Source: Hydrogenibacillus sp.
GTDB lineage: Bacteria > Bacillota > Bacilli > Thermicanales > DSM-22653
NCBI GenBank assembly: GCA_014896255.1
Contig: JADBKT010000033.1
Coordinates: 1 to 64,000 of the forward strand
Length of the DNA: 64,000 nucleotides
Reading direction: 5' to 3'
A program made the translations under genes and the position numbers. The notes below the pieces were generated by a model. The model was given only the letters and a program-made list of their open reading frames with translations. It searched no databases and had not been told where the DNA came from. Numbering within the stretch: the first letter of the stretch is position 1; each line of letters starts with the position of its first letter. Positions 27,001 to 35,597 of the stretch are shown here, piece by piece.

Positions 27001-30000
27001 TTACTTCGGCAACTTCTTCATCTGGATCATCACTTTCTGCAAGATGACCGCCATCTCCGCTCGGGTAAGCGGCGCCTGAGGGTTGAACGTATAGAGCGTC
27101 TTTTTCGCCTTCGGGTCGACCGGCGAGCCTTCCATGAGGCCCGCCTTCGTCACCGCGGCGATTGCCTGGAGAGCGTAGTAGTTCATCTGGTTCGTATCGG
27201 CGAACTGCTTGGCGAGCGTCGCCTTCGCCGCCTCCGGCGTCGCCGGAAGCTTCAAGTTGAGCGCCCGGGCGATCATCACCGCCGCTTCTTGCCGCGTCAC
27301 GCCGTCGTCCGGACGGAAGAAGCCGGGCTGCTTGCCGCTCACGATCCCGGCGCGGGCCGCCGTTTCGATGTAGCGGTAGGCGTAATCCCACGAGTCGTTC
27401 GTCGGCCGCACGTCATAGAAAGACGGCTCCAGAGGATAACGCCCCGTGGCATCTTCATACGGTCCGGCGTTGATCGGCAGATCCAGCGCCTTGACCAAGG
27501 CCGTGGCCAGCTCGCCGCGGGAGGTGGTCATGTTGGCGCCGAACGTCGCGCCGGAGTAGTTGGCCATGATCCCTTTGGTGTACATCGCCTCCATCGCCGG
27601 CTGGGCGAACGGGTGATTCACGACGTCGGGGAACGATTGGTTGAGCTTCATGACCATATAGTAGCCGAAGCGGATGAACGGCACGGTGATGGTATGCTTT
27701 TTCGGATCGACGACGCCGCCGATGTTGTGCCACGCGCGACCGTCGTGATAGAAGACCGTGAGCTGATTTGCCGCCTGAACGACGATCGACGGGTCGTAGG
27801 ACAGGGTGAGCGTCCCGCGCTGCGAGGGAATCAGATTGTCGTAGGTTCGATCCCTGAAAGTGCGGACTTTGGGCGCCGCATCGCCGATTTTGCGTTCGCC
27901 TTCGTCGTATCGGGCATACGGATCGCGGCCACCGGGGGCGTCGACGTCGCCGCCGTCGATGAAGTACAGCGGACTGGCGTAGATGAAGTTCGGCGGCAAG
28001 TTCAGCGCCAGCTGGAGGCTGGATCCTTGAATCGGTTCTATCACCTGACCGGTAAGACGATCGGCCAGGGCAAAATAGAGAGGCACGTCCGTATAGAGCT
28101 TACTGCGCTTGTCGATGTATTCATCGTCGGCCCGGTTCGCCGGCGGTTCGACCAGCACCGTCCCCTTAGGAAATGTGAGCGTAAGCTGCTTGTCAAAAGC
28201 GGTAAACTTCACATTTTTGCCCAGGACGTCGATGTATTCCGCTCCGGTGAGCGGCGTGTTGGCGTTATAGACGACGATCTCGTCTTTATACGTCTGCCCG
28301 TCGATGACGAGTTGCAACGGGATTTTGTTCAAGCCGGCCTTAAGCGGCGCCGTCGCCGTAAAGACGTAGTACGTCTTGGGCACGAGATCGCCGATCTTTT
28401 CGTCGAAGACGTAATCCGGCGTCGTCGTGTTGGCCGTGGTGGCTTCATTTTTTCCGATGAGCACTTTTGTCGCTTTCTCCGCAAAGACCTTGACTTCCAC
28501 GGCGTTCGAATTCACGATGGGATAGGCATCGGTCGGTTTGGCCTTAAGCGGCGCGAGCACCTTCCAGCCGGCCTGCGTACGCTCGATGTACACCGTCGCC
28601 GTGGCCAGCAATGCGCCGTTCCCATCCATCAAGCTGATGGTGTAGATCGTCTGGCCGAAACGGCGCAAGGTGAGCGGCAGTCGGGCCACCGCTTCGTCGC
28701 GGTTTTCTTCGGCGATGCGCTGTGCCGCATCGGTAATGAGCCCGTATTGTGAGGCGGTCAGACCCGCTTTAAACGTGTTGGAAGACACCGTTGAGGGAAA
28801 GTTGTATTTCCCCGGCTCGGCGTAAGCCCTCAGGTAGGAATTCAGGCTGCTCCGATAAGTATCGAGCACATTATCATCCAAAGTCCATTTGCTACCGTCG
28901 TACTTATACTGGGCGATCACGTCGCCGCCCTTCGTAATGGCAAGAATTTGTTGGTCTTTCGGGCTGATCACCTTGAAGCTGAATTCGGCGAGGTACAGCG
29001 CCGAAGTGCGATACCGCGTCTCACCGGCCTCCGGACGCAGATCGACGGTTTTACCGTTTTGCTCGACTTTCAGCACAATGTCGCCGATCGTGGAGACGGC
29101 CTCGTTATAGAGCCGAATCTCATAAGTGAATTCCGCCCGGGGCTCATCTGCGAGAATCACCTTGAGCGTATTGCTGCCCGGATTAAGCTTGAATTCAGTT
29201 GAAGTGACGCTGATCGCAAACGACTCATCATCCGTTTTCGTGACCAGACCGAGACCGGAAATGCTCCGACCGTTCAACTGGACGTCGAGATTGCTCGGCC
29301 GTCCGCTTGCACCCTGCGGTTTGAGAATGTAGTTGTAGACTTTGCCGGACAGCCTGGTCAAATCACCTGCGTTTTGCAGCGTGAGCACGCGATCGAACGG
29401 CTGCGTTTTCCCGTTTACCGTCGCATGCAGCGTCACATACGGGGCCAACAGGACGTTCAATTGAAACTCGATCTCGACCGTGCCGTTGCTGCCCCCACTA
29501 TAAGTCAGTTTCAATCGGCCGTTTTTCGCCGGAAGGCGATCGATGTTCAGCGTAAAAGAAGTGAAACCGGTAGTGTTGTTGTATGACCAATCCGGCAGGG
29601 AATAATCGCTGTCTTTTGTCAAAGTTTGCCCGTCAAACTGCACGGCAAGGTTTCCTATGTTGGACATGTTCATAGCCTCGATTTTCAACACCAACGGCAG
29701 CGCCGGCACATCATGGACGCTGCCGGCGCCCCACCGCTCGGCGGTCTGGGCTTCCGTCACGCGCAAAAAGCGCGGTTCATTTTTATCGAACAGCCGGATC
29801 TGGTAGGTATGCACATCGATATCGTACGCGTTATCCGTGTAGTTCCGTGTTTTGTCAGTGGGATCATCGTAAGTGCGGACGATATACTGTGCCTTGATCG
29901 TCCACGGACCGCCGCTGATCGACAGACCGGCCAGCGATCCGCTCCAGGAATATGATGTCTTCCCGGCCTGAGCGGGTCCGCTCGCCAGCTCTTGCGTCTC

Positions 30001-30981
30001 ACTTCCCCGCTCCGCGAGGATTTTGAAGCCGACAAGCTCTCGATCGGCGGTATTGGAGTAGTTCAGGATCAAGGTCCCGCTGATCTTGGCAAAACCTCCG
30101 TTGGTCGTATCCGAAAGGTCATTTTGCACCTTGCCGGCCCCATCGTCTTGCACCGGCACCTCCGTCACCGCGGCCGGGATGAGATCGATCAGCTGGGAAG
30201 CGGGCGATCCGCCGCCGGCAACGACGTCATACAGCAGGTTTCCGCCGGAGGAGGCCAGGGTGACGACAACCTCCCGTTGAATGTAGTACACTTCCTTGTT
30301 GCCCTTGTAGGCGCGGAATTCGAGGACGTTTTTGCCCACCTTGGCCGGCAGGAGCGCGCTGAACACGCCGCTCACGACGTCGGCCGACTGCGGCGCGTTT
30401 ACCTGATCGCTCTTAATCTCCACGCGATCTACATTTTTCCCTTGACCGCTGATGACGAGCGTCAATCGATCCGGATTGACGATCTGAATGACCGTCTGCC
30501 CGCCTCCGAGCGGCGGGAGCGCCTGATCGTTGACCATGAGATTGGTGATGAGCGGTGTGTCGTTGTAGTACACGTAGAAGGTCAGCAACGTCGTTTCGAT
30601 GCTGCCCGCTTTTTGATAGAAGACGATCGTATTGCGGTCGGGCACAAGAGGGATGTTGCTGAACGTGAAGCGATCGCCGTCCACGGACGGTTTGACCGTC
30701 GAGTAGTCTTCCCTCGATTCCAGGATCTTGAAGCGGATATTTTCGGGGTTGATGCCCTGGGCGACCACCTGTCCGCTGATCGTGAGCGTCGGATCGCCGT
30801 AGATAAGCGGTTTGTCAGGGCCTTGGCCATAATCGCCAAAACCGATGAGTTCGATCGGCGGCGAAGTCGCCGCATGGGCGACCGAAGATCCGTCGACGCC
30901 CCACGCGGCCGGCCAACCGGTGAGGATGACGAGAACGGCCAGAAAGGTGAGTCCGAAGCGTTGAAGCCGCGTTCGCCGCAT
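27001..30981 (-). CDS. Large S-layer-like surface protein with three C-terminal SLH domains
   Basis: The 1326-residue exported protein has a signal peptide (FGLTFLAVLVILTGWPAAWG, then cleavage around AHAA). About 1100 residues of Ig/bacterial-surface-like beta domains with regular GKNVLEFRAYKGN-type strands follow. Three SLH domains close the protein: FPDVVNHPFAQPAMEAMY, a degenerate YDVRPTNDSWDYAYRY, and FADTNQMNYYALQAIAAV. SLH domains bind pyruvylated wall polymer. Length and lack of enzymatic motifs suggest a structural S-layer or outer-wall protein. ATG 30981 has GGGAG 11 nt upstream. It lies directly downstream of tagO on the same strand, separated by that gene's terminator. Confidence 0.88.
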   Translation of the reverse strand: MRRTRLQRFGLTFLAVLVILTGWPAAWGVDGSSVAHAATSPPIELIGFGDYGQGPDKPLIYGDPTLTISGQVVAQGINPENIRFKILESREDYSTVKPSVDGDRFTFSNIPLVPDRNTIVFYQKAGSIETTLLTFYVYYNDTPLITNLMVNDQALPPLGGGQTVIQIVNPDRLTLVISGQGKNVDRVEIKSDQVNAPQSADVVSGVFSALLPAKVGKNVLEFRAYKGNKEVYYIQREVVVTLASSGGNLLYDVVAGGGSPASQLIDLIPAAVTEVPVQDDGAGKVQNDLSDTTNGGFAKISGTLILNYSNTADRELVGFKILAERGSETQELASGPAQAGKTSYSWSGSLAGLSISGGPWTIKAQYIVRTYDDPTDKTRNYTDNAYDIDVHTYQIRLFDKNEPRFLRVTEAQTAERWGAGSVHDVPALPLVLKIEAMNMSNIGNLAVQFDGQTLTKDSDYSLPDWSYNNTTGFTSFTLNIDRLPAKNGRLKLTYSGGSNGTVEIEFQLNVLLAPYVTLHATVNGKTQPFDRVLTLQNAGDLTRLSGKVYNYILKPQGASGRPSNLDVQLNGRSISGLGLVTKTDDESFAISVTSTEFKLNPGSNTLKVILADEPRAEFTYEIRLYNEAVSTIGDIVLKVEQNGKTVDLRPEAGETRYRTSALYLAEFSFKVISPKDQQILAITKGGDVIAQYKYDGSKWTLDDNVLDTYRSSLNSYLRAYAEPGKYNFPSTVSSNTFKAGLTASQYGLITDAAQRIAEENRDEAVARLPLTLRRFGQTIYTISLMDGNGALLATATVYIERTQAGWKVLAPLKAKPTDAYPIVNSNAVEVKVFAEKATKVLIGKNEATTANTTTPDYVFDEKIGDLVPKTYYVFTATAPLKAGLNKIPLQLVIDGQTYKDEIVVYNANTPLTGAEYIDVLGKNVKFTAFDKQLTLTFPKGTVLVEPPANRADDEYIDKRSKLYTDVPLYFALADRLTGQVIEPIQGSSLQLALNLPPNFIYASPLYFIDGGDVDAPGGRDPYARYDEGERKIGDAAPKVRTFRDRTYDNLIPSQRGTLTLSYDPSIVVQAANQLTVFYHDGRAWHNIGGVVDPKKHTITVPFIRFGYYMVMKLNQSFPDVVNHPFAQPAMEAMYTKGIMANYSGATFGANMTTSRGELATALVKALDLPINAGPYEDATGRYPLEPSFYDVRPTNDSWDYAYRYIETAARAGIVSGKQPGFFRPDDGVTRQEAAVMIARALNLKLPATPEAAKATLAKQFADTNQMNYYALQAIAAVTKAGLMEGSPVDPKAKKTLYTFNPQAPLTRAEMAVILQKVMIQMKKLPK

Positions 30982-31100
30982 GTTTCAGATCACTCCCTAA
31001 GTGTTCGTGCCTGTTCTTAAACGAGTGTATCGGAACAATGCGGTACCGGATTTAGCCGTAAAACCTCGGAGAAGCCGTCAAACACGCAATGATCTCGCAA

Positions 31101-31153
31101 AACACGAATGGCGCTCTTGCCTTCGCCGGAGGGAAGGCGGATAGCGCCATTCG
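31101..31153 (-). terminator. Terminator after tagO
   Basis: The 11-bp arms CGAATGGCGCT (31105-31115) and AGCGCCATTCG (31143-31153) enclose an inner GCCTTC/GAAGGC stem. On the minus strand the hairpin is followed by a T-rich TGTTTTGC. It lies 24 nt after the restored tagO stop. Confidence 0.65.
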
Positions 31154-31176
31154 TCGTTCGACAGGGTATTCGAGGT

Positions 31177-31357
31177 TTACCGGCTGCGGCCCCGTTCCGG
31201 GAACACGTTACGGTCGAACAGTCGTCTCAGCGGTCGAAAGGACGTGTGCACGAGCCCGAGGAAGTCCGCGACGGCCGTCAAGATCAGAACGCCGAGGAAG
31301 AGAATGGCCACCTCGATCCACACCGTCGACCGCGAGAAGACGATCGCGCTCAGGCCG
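31177..31357 (-). pseudogene. Out-of-frame C-terminal tail of tagO
   Basis: Shifting frame at the A5 run 31358-31362 (T5 on the coding strand; six T restores the frame) continues the protein as FGLSAIVFSRSTVWIEVAIL... through the last membrane segment to RNVFPERGRSR and TAA at 31177-31179. This gives a normal-length protein of about 358 residues, so the tail belongs to the gene at 31350-32252. Confidence 0.8.
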
Positions 31358-32252
31358 AAAAAGCGCTGAGGCCGTAGATCACGAGCACCGCCTGGCGGTG
31401 GGTGAGCCCCGCGGCGATGAGCGCATGGTGCAGGTGCTTCTTATCCGGCGCGGCGATCGACTGGCCGTTCAAAAGCCGGCGGAGGATGGCGAAAAGGGTA
31501 TCCGAAAGCGGCACGGCGAGCACGAGCAGCGGCACGATAAAGGACGTGAGCGCCACCTGCTTGAAGCCGAGAAGCGCAAGCACGGCCATCATGTAACCCA
31601 AAAAGAGCGATCCGGAATCGCCCATGAAGATCTTCGCCGGGTGGAAATTGAAGAACAAAAAGGCAATGAGGCTGCCGACGAGGGCCGCGGCCATGATCGC
31701 GACGGGGACGTTCCCCAGCCCCAGGGCGAGGACGAACATCGTCGCCGCCGCGATTGCCGTCACGCCGGCGGCGAGCCCGTCCAGGCCGTCGATCAAGTTC
31801 ACCGCGTTCGTCACCCCGACGATCCACAAGAAGGTGATCGGAACGGCGAGCAGGCCGAACTCGAACGTCTCTCCGGCAGTCGCAAAGGGGACATGGATGA
31901 ATTCCATCCGAATGCCGTAGGCGATGACCACGGAAGCGGCGAGGATCTGCCCGGTCAGCTTGGCGATCGGAGAGAGTCCGAAGCGGTCATCCAACACGCC
32001 GGTCAAGACGATGATCGCCGCACCGATCAAGACCGCCTCGATCTCCCGGAAACCGGCCGCAAGCCACCCCACCCCGGCCAAAAATCCGAGGAAGATGGCC
32101 AGCCCTCCGAGCCGCGGCATGATCCTCCGATGGACTTTACGCCTATCCGGCGCATCGACCGCCCCGACGGCGTACGCCAGGCGGCGGACGAGCGGCGTGG
32201 CGATGAAGGTCACGGCAAAGGCGATGAGACCGAACGCAAAATAATAAAGCAC
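31350..32252 (-). CDS. tagO: Undecaprenyl-phosphate GlcNAc-1-phosphate transferase (TagO/WecA family), frameshifted near its end
   Basis: This membrane enzyme transfers GlcNAc-1-P from UDP-GlcNAc to undecaprenyl phosphate, the first step of teichoic-acid-like or secondary wall-polymer synthesis. The open part has 300 residues with the family's cytoplasmic motifs: GVLDDRFGL, NAVNLIDGLDGLA, FMGDSGS and DKKHLHHALI. The family usually has about 350 residues. The missing tail lies in another frame downstream (31177-31357), so one base is lost in a T5 run, by mutation or sequencing error. The GTG start at 32252 has GGGGAG 8 nt upstream. Its product would feed TagA (40993-41817), and the polymer may anchor the SLH proteins nearby. 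Confidence 0.88.
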   Translation of the reverse strand: MLYYFAFGLIAFAVTFIATPLVRRLAYAVGAVDAPDRRKVHRRIMPRLGGLAIFLGFLAGVGWLAAGFREIEAVLIGAAIIVLTGVLDDRFGLSPIAKLTGQILAASVVIAYGIRMEFIHVPFATAGETFEFGLLAVPITFLWIVGVTNAVNLIDGLDGLAAGVTAIAAATMFVLALGLGNVPVAIMAAALVGSLIAFLFFNFHPAKIFMGDSGSLFLGYMMAVLALLGFKQVALTSFIVPLLVLAVPLSDTLFAILRRLLNGQSIAAPDKKHLHHALIAAGLTHRQAVLVIYGLSAFSA

Positions 32253-32327
32253 CGCTGATTCTCCCCATTTCTTGATGGCCTTGGCTGCTCCTCAGCGCTC
32301 ATGTTCTTCCGTATCCGTATTTGCCGA

Positions 32328-32391
32328 CGCCACAACCATTCTAGCCCAAGTCGCCGCCGACGTAAAGGGGCCCGGCGGACGGCACCGCCGA
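32328..32391 (-). pseudogene. Relic of the 3' part of a tagA gene
   Basis: A stretch of 31 nt (32328-32358) is identical to 41111-41141 inside the intact tagA gene, and the next 33 nt are still about 80% identical. In frame it reads FGGAVRRAP...RRRLGLEWLWR, the TagA C-terminal signature. It sits just upstream of tagO without start or catalytic part. The rest of 32253-32438 shows no gene. Confidence 0.75.
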
Positions 32392-32438
32392 AAGAATGCC
32401 TCTTCTTCTGCCGTACTTGAGCATCATCAGTGCTTTAA

Positions 32439-32468
32439 TTGACAAAGAGGCTATAAATTATATAGAAT
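32439..32468 (+). promoter_or_regulatory. Sigma-A-like promoter of the qorB-like gene
   Basis: -35 TTGACA (32439-32444) is followed by -10 TAGAAT (32463-32468, 18-nt spacer) or TATAGA (32461-32466, 16-nt spacer). The inverted repeat CTATA-AATTA-TATAG (32451-32465) covers the spacer and could bind a repressor. Confidence 0.7.
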
Positions 32469-32532
32469 AGGTTGCGTACGAACCGGTCAGAATGTGGATG
32501 ATGATCGGAATAACACAAGAGGAGTGAGACCG

Positions 32533-33387
32533 ATGATTGCGGTAACAGGAGCGACAGGCAAGCTTGGACGTCTGGTCATCGCGTTCCTTTTGCAGCGTAT
32601 CCCGGCGAACGAGATCGTGGCGGCGGTGCGGAATCCGGACAAGGCGGCGGATCTGGCCGCGCAAGGCGTCGTCGTCCGGGAGGCCGATTACACGCGGCCG
32701 GAAACGCTGGAAAGGGCGTTTTCCGGCATCGACAAACTGCTTCTGATCTCTTCAAGCGAGATCGGCCAGCGCGTCCAGCATCACCGGAACGTCATCGACG
32801 CGGCCCGACGCGCCGGCGTAAAGCTCCTCGTCTACACCAGCCTGCTCCATGCCGATACGTCGCAGATCAATCTGGCCGAAGAGCATCGCCGGACCGAGGC
32901 AGACATTCAGGCGTCCGGCCTGGCGTACGTGCTCTTGCGGAACGGTTGGTATACGGAAAATTATGAAGACACGGTCCGCGCCGCCGTGCAGTACGGCGCG
33001 TTGGTCGGAAGCGCGGGAGACGGGCGGATCGCATCAGCCGGCCGGGCCGATTATGCGGAAGCCGCCGCCGTCGTCCTCACGACCGAAGGGCATGACGGGA
33101 AGATTTATGAGCTGGCCGGGGATGAAGCCTGGACGATGGATGACCTCGCCCGGGAGATCTCCCGTCAGGTCGGAAAGGAAATCCCCTATCAGAACATGGA
33201 AGCCGAGGAATACGCGGCTCTCCTCGCCCGTTCGGGCATCCCGGAAGCGTACGCCAAGATGATCGCCGGCTGGGACGTGGCGATCGCCGCCGGCAGCCTC
33301 TTTGACGACGGCCGAAAGCTCAGCGCCCTGATCCGGCGGCCGACCACGCCGATGGCGCGCACGGTGGAAGCGTGGCTGAAGAATTGA
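32533..33387 (+). CDS. qorB: NmrA/SDR-like NAD(P)H:quinone oxidoreductase (QorB/YtfG family)
   Basis: The 284-residue cytosolic Rossmann protein begins MIAVTGATGKLG (the GxxGxxG nucleotide site). It continues with VVREADYTRPETLERAFSGI and LLLISSSEIGQR, and ends with a helical part (GSLFDDGRKLSALIRRPTTP). Length and motifs match YtfG-type quinone reductases, which reduce quinones with NAD(P)H and are often induced by electrophiles. ATG 32533 has GAGGAG 8 nt upstream; the longer frame to 32494 has none. It is a single gene between a good promoter and a perfect terminator, orientated away from tagO. No partner HxlR/MarR regulator is adjacent. Confidence 0.85.
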   Translation: MIAVTGATGKLGRLVIAFLLQRIPANEIVAAVRNPDKAADLAAQGVVVREADYTRPETLERAFSGIDKLLLISSSEIGQRVQHHRNVIDAARRAGVKLLVYTSLLHADTSQINLAEEHRRTEADIQASGLAYVLLRNGWYTENYEDTVRAAVQYGALVGSAGDGRIASAGRADYAEAAAVVLTTEGHDGKIYELAGDEAWTMDDLAREISRQVGKEIPYQNMEAEEYAALLARSGIPEAYAKMIAGWDVAIAAGSLFDDGRKLSALIRRPTTPMARTVEAWLKN

Positions 33388-33420
33388 TTTGGATGAAGCA
33401 TTGACCCGATCGTCCGAAGT

Positions 33421-33477
33421 AATCCGCCCGGTATCACGCGGCATAAGCGCATGTTGATACCGGGCGGATTGTTTTTA
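33421..33477 (+). terminator. Rho-independent terminator of the qorB-like gene
   Basis: The perfect 16-bp arms AATCCGCCCGGTATCA (33421-33436) and TGATACCGGGCGGATT (33455-33470) are followed by GTTTTTA. Confidence 0.9.
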
Positions 33478-33582
33478 GTTTCAGGACTCCTCTTCATCTA
33501 CTTGATTGATGGGTGATCCATAAGTTGTCAGAGAGTGACAAAAGAAAGCCTTCGAAAACGCAAAAATTCTAATATGATTCTC

Positions 33583-33611
33583 TTGACTTTCGGCCTCCGC
33601 CCCACTATGAT
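33583..33611 (+). promoter_or_regulatory. Sigma-A-like promoter of the catabolic operon
   Basis: -35 TTGACT (33583-33588) and -10 TATGAT (33606-33611) are separated by 17 nt. It is the only good promoter seen ahead of the seven-gene operon 33748-40854. Confidence 0.75.
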
Positions 33612-33618
33612 GTATACA
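33611..33618. promoter_or_regulatory. Candidate GntR operator O1
   Basis: The palindrome TGTATACA directly overlaps the end of the -10 element and the start-site region, a repressing position. The same core recurs 96 nt downstream. Confidence 0.6.
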
Positions 33619-33705
33619 ATCCATCAATGATTTCAAAATGCGCGCTTGTTTTGTGCCTTAAACTTGCCGGAATTTGGCGGCGAAAAATAACCTTGTACCC
33701 CGCAA

Positions 33706-33715
33706 TTGTATACAA
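33706..33715. promoter_or_regulatory. Candidate GntR operator O2
   Basis: The perfect palindrome TTGTATACAA lies in the leader, 32 nt before the first gene. It resembles sites of FCD-type GntR regulators, and such a regulator is encoded at the end of this operon. Confidence 0.6.
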
Positions 33716-33747
33716 ACTTAACAGCCGATTAAGAAGGAGCGGCGGCC

Positions 33748-34668
33748 ATGGCGATCAAGATTCAAGAAGTGGGTCCCCGGGACGGCCTGCAAAACGAACG
33801 CACCCTGCTTTCAACCGAACAGAAGCTGGAACTCATCCATCGCCTGGTCGAGGCCGGCCTGCGGTTCATCGAAGCGGCGTCGTTCGTTCGCCCGGAAGCC
33901 GTGCCTCAGATGGCCGACGCCGATGCGGTCTTCCGGGGACTCCGCCGGCGGGACGGCATCGTCTACGCCGGATTGGCCCTCAATCGTCGGGGCGTGGAGC
34001 GGGCCCTTCAGGCCGATGTCGACGAGATTCACCTGTCGCTGGGCGTGACGGAATCGTTCAACCGCACCAATCAGGGGGCCTCCCCCGAAGACAATTTTCA
34101 GGCTTTCCTCGCCGCCCTCGCGGACGTCAGAGGGCGCGGAGATCGACGTCGACCGGTGACGATCACCTTCTCCGTCGCCTTCGGCTGCCCGTTCGAAGGC
34201 GCCGTGGACGAAGGGCGGGTCGTCGAATGGGTCCGGCGGGCGGCGGAGGTCGGGTTCGACGAAATCGTCCTCGCGGATACGATCGGGATCGCCGATCCCC
34301 GCCAGGTGGGGCGCCTCGTGCGGCGGTCCCGCGAAGCGACGGAGGGGCGCGTGCCGATCGGTGTGCATTTGCATAACACCCGCAACACCGGCCTCGCCAA
34401 CGCCTACGCCGCTTTGGAAAACGGGGCCACGACGTTCGACGCCTCGGTCGGCGGGCTCGGGGGCTGTCCGTTTGCGCCCAACGCCACGGGCAACATCGCC
34501 ACGGAAGATCTGGTGTACATGTTCGAACGGATGGGCGTCGCCACCGGCGTCGACCTGGACGCTCTGATCGACGTGGCCCGCTGGGCGGAAAAGATCGTCG
34601 GACACCGCCTGGAGGGGATGGTGATGAAGGCCGGTCCCTTCCGGCCCCTGGGTGCCCGGCGATCCTGA
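33748..34668 (+). CDS. mvaB: Hydroxymethylglutaryl-CoA lyase-family enzyme
   Basis: This soluble TIM-barrel lyase of the HMGL/DRE-type family has 306 residues. HMG-CoA lyases split 3-hydroxy-3-methylglutaryl-CoA into acetyl-CoA and acetoacetate. Key residues are present: Arg11-Asp12 (VGPRDGLQNE), the metal ligands His207 and His209 (HLHNTRN), and catalytic Cys240 in GGLGGCPFAPNATGN, followed by IATEDLVYM. ATG 33748 has AAGGAG 8 nt upstream. As first gene of an operon with a class III CoA-transferase and an organic-anion-type importer, it may cleave a CoA ester of an imported acid such as 3-hydroxy-3-methylglutarate. A related 3-hydroxyacyl-CoA substrate is equally possible. Confidence 0.85.
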   Translation: MAIKIQEVGPRDGLQNERTLLSTEQKLELIHRLVEAGLRFIEAASFVRPEAVPQMADADAVFRGLRRRDGIVYAGLALNRRGVERALQADVDEIHLSLGVTESFNRTNQGASPEDNFQAFLAALADVRGRGDRRRPVTITFSVAFGCPFEGAVDEGRVVEWVRRAAEVGFDEIVLADTIGIADPRQVGRLVRRSREATEGRVPIGVHLHNTRNTGLANAYAALENGATTFDASVGGLGGCPFAPNATGNIATEDLVYMFERMGVATGVDLDALIDVARWAEKIVGHRLEGMVMKAGPFRPLGARRS

Positions 34669-34700
34669 GCTTTCTTGAACGATGGAAAGGAGGATACATC

Positions 34701-35597
34701 ATGGAAGACCAAACCGTAAGGCCGACCGCCCATCCCGAACGGATCGACAGGCCCGCCTCGGTCGGCAATCGGGATCAGGCGCCGGCATCCGGGTTGGCCC
34801 TCCGTCTGAATGGGGTCACCAAGCGCTTCCGGACGCCGAGCGGCGGCATATACACGGCGGTGGAAGACATCGACCTGGACGTTGCCGCCGGGACGTTCGT
34901 CTCCATCGTCGGACCCAGCGGAAGCGGCAAGTCCACGATTTTGAACATGACCGCCGGGCTTACGGAGCCGTCGGCGGGGACCGTCGAAGTTTTCGGCGAA
35001 CCGCTCCGGGGGCTGAACCGGCGGGCGACGTACATGTTTCAGCAGGACGCCCTTCTGCCATGGAAAACGGTGCTGGAAAACGCCATGCTCGGTCTGATCT
35101 TCCGCGGCGTCGATCGCCGGGAAGCCCGGGAACGGGCGCTTTACTGGCTGGAGAAGGTGGGGCTTAAGCCCTTTGCCGACCGGTATCCGTATCAGCTGTC
35201 CGGCGGCATGCGCAAGCGGGTGGCGGTGGCCCAGAGCTGGATCGTCGACCCGGACATCCTGCACATGGACGAACCGTTCAGCGCCCTGGACGTCCAGACG
35301 CGGCAGATGATGGAAAACGAGCTGCTGGAGCTCTGGGCTTCATCTCGGAAGACGGTCCTGTTCGTCACGCACGACCTGGAAGAGGCGATCGCCCTCTCCG
35401 ACGAGGTCGTCGTCCTTTCCGCCGGACCGGGAAGCCGCATCGTCGGCCGCTTCAAGGTGGACATCCCCCGGCCGCGAAATCTGATCGACATCCGCGCCGA
35501 ACCGGCCTTCGGCGAGCTGTACCGCTCGATCTGGGCCATCCTGCGGGAGGAGGTGCTGAAAAGTTATGAGCGCCACAAATCCCTGGCCCGAGCGTGA
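34701..35597 (+). CDS. ABC importer ATPase, nitrate/sulfonate/taurine (SsuB/TauB) type
   Basis: The 298-residue ATPase has Walker A GPSGSGKST, Q-loop MFQQDALLPW, signature LSGGMRKRV, Walker B ILHMDEPFSALD and H-loop VTHDLEEAI. The QQDALLPWKTVLEN segment is typical of the NitT/TauT importer family. ATG 34701 has AAAGGAGG upstream. Its end overlaps the permease gene by 32 nt. It powers uptake through the permease at 35566-36417 with the binding protein at 36468-37574. The substrate is unknown but, from the operon, probably an organic acid or sulfonate rather than nitrate. Confidence 0.92.
   Translation: MEDQTVRPTAHPERIDRPASVGNRDQAPASGLALRLNGVTKRFRTPSGGIYTAVEDIDLDVAAGTFVSIVGPSGSGKSTILNMTAGLTEPSAGTVEVFGEPLRGLNRRATYMFQQDALLPWKTVLENAMLGLIFRGVDRREARERALYWLEKVGLKPFADRYPYQLSGGMRKRVAVAQSWIVDPDILHMDEPFSALDVQTRQMMENELLELWASSRKTVLFVTHDLEEAIALSDEVVVLSAGPGSRIVGRFKVDIPRPRNLIDIRAEPAFGELYRSIWAILREEVLKSYERHKSLARA

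Noticed and set aside
27289-28752. 487-codon plus-strand frame inside the 1326-residue SLH protein gene
   Set aside because: Antisense shadow of a protein with clear SLH domains.
31089-32258. 389-codon plus-strand frame opposite tagO
   Set aside because: tagO motifs on the minus strand are decisive; the opposite frame is low-complexity Arg/Glu/His.
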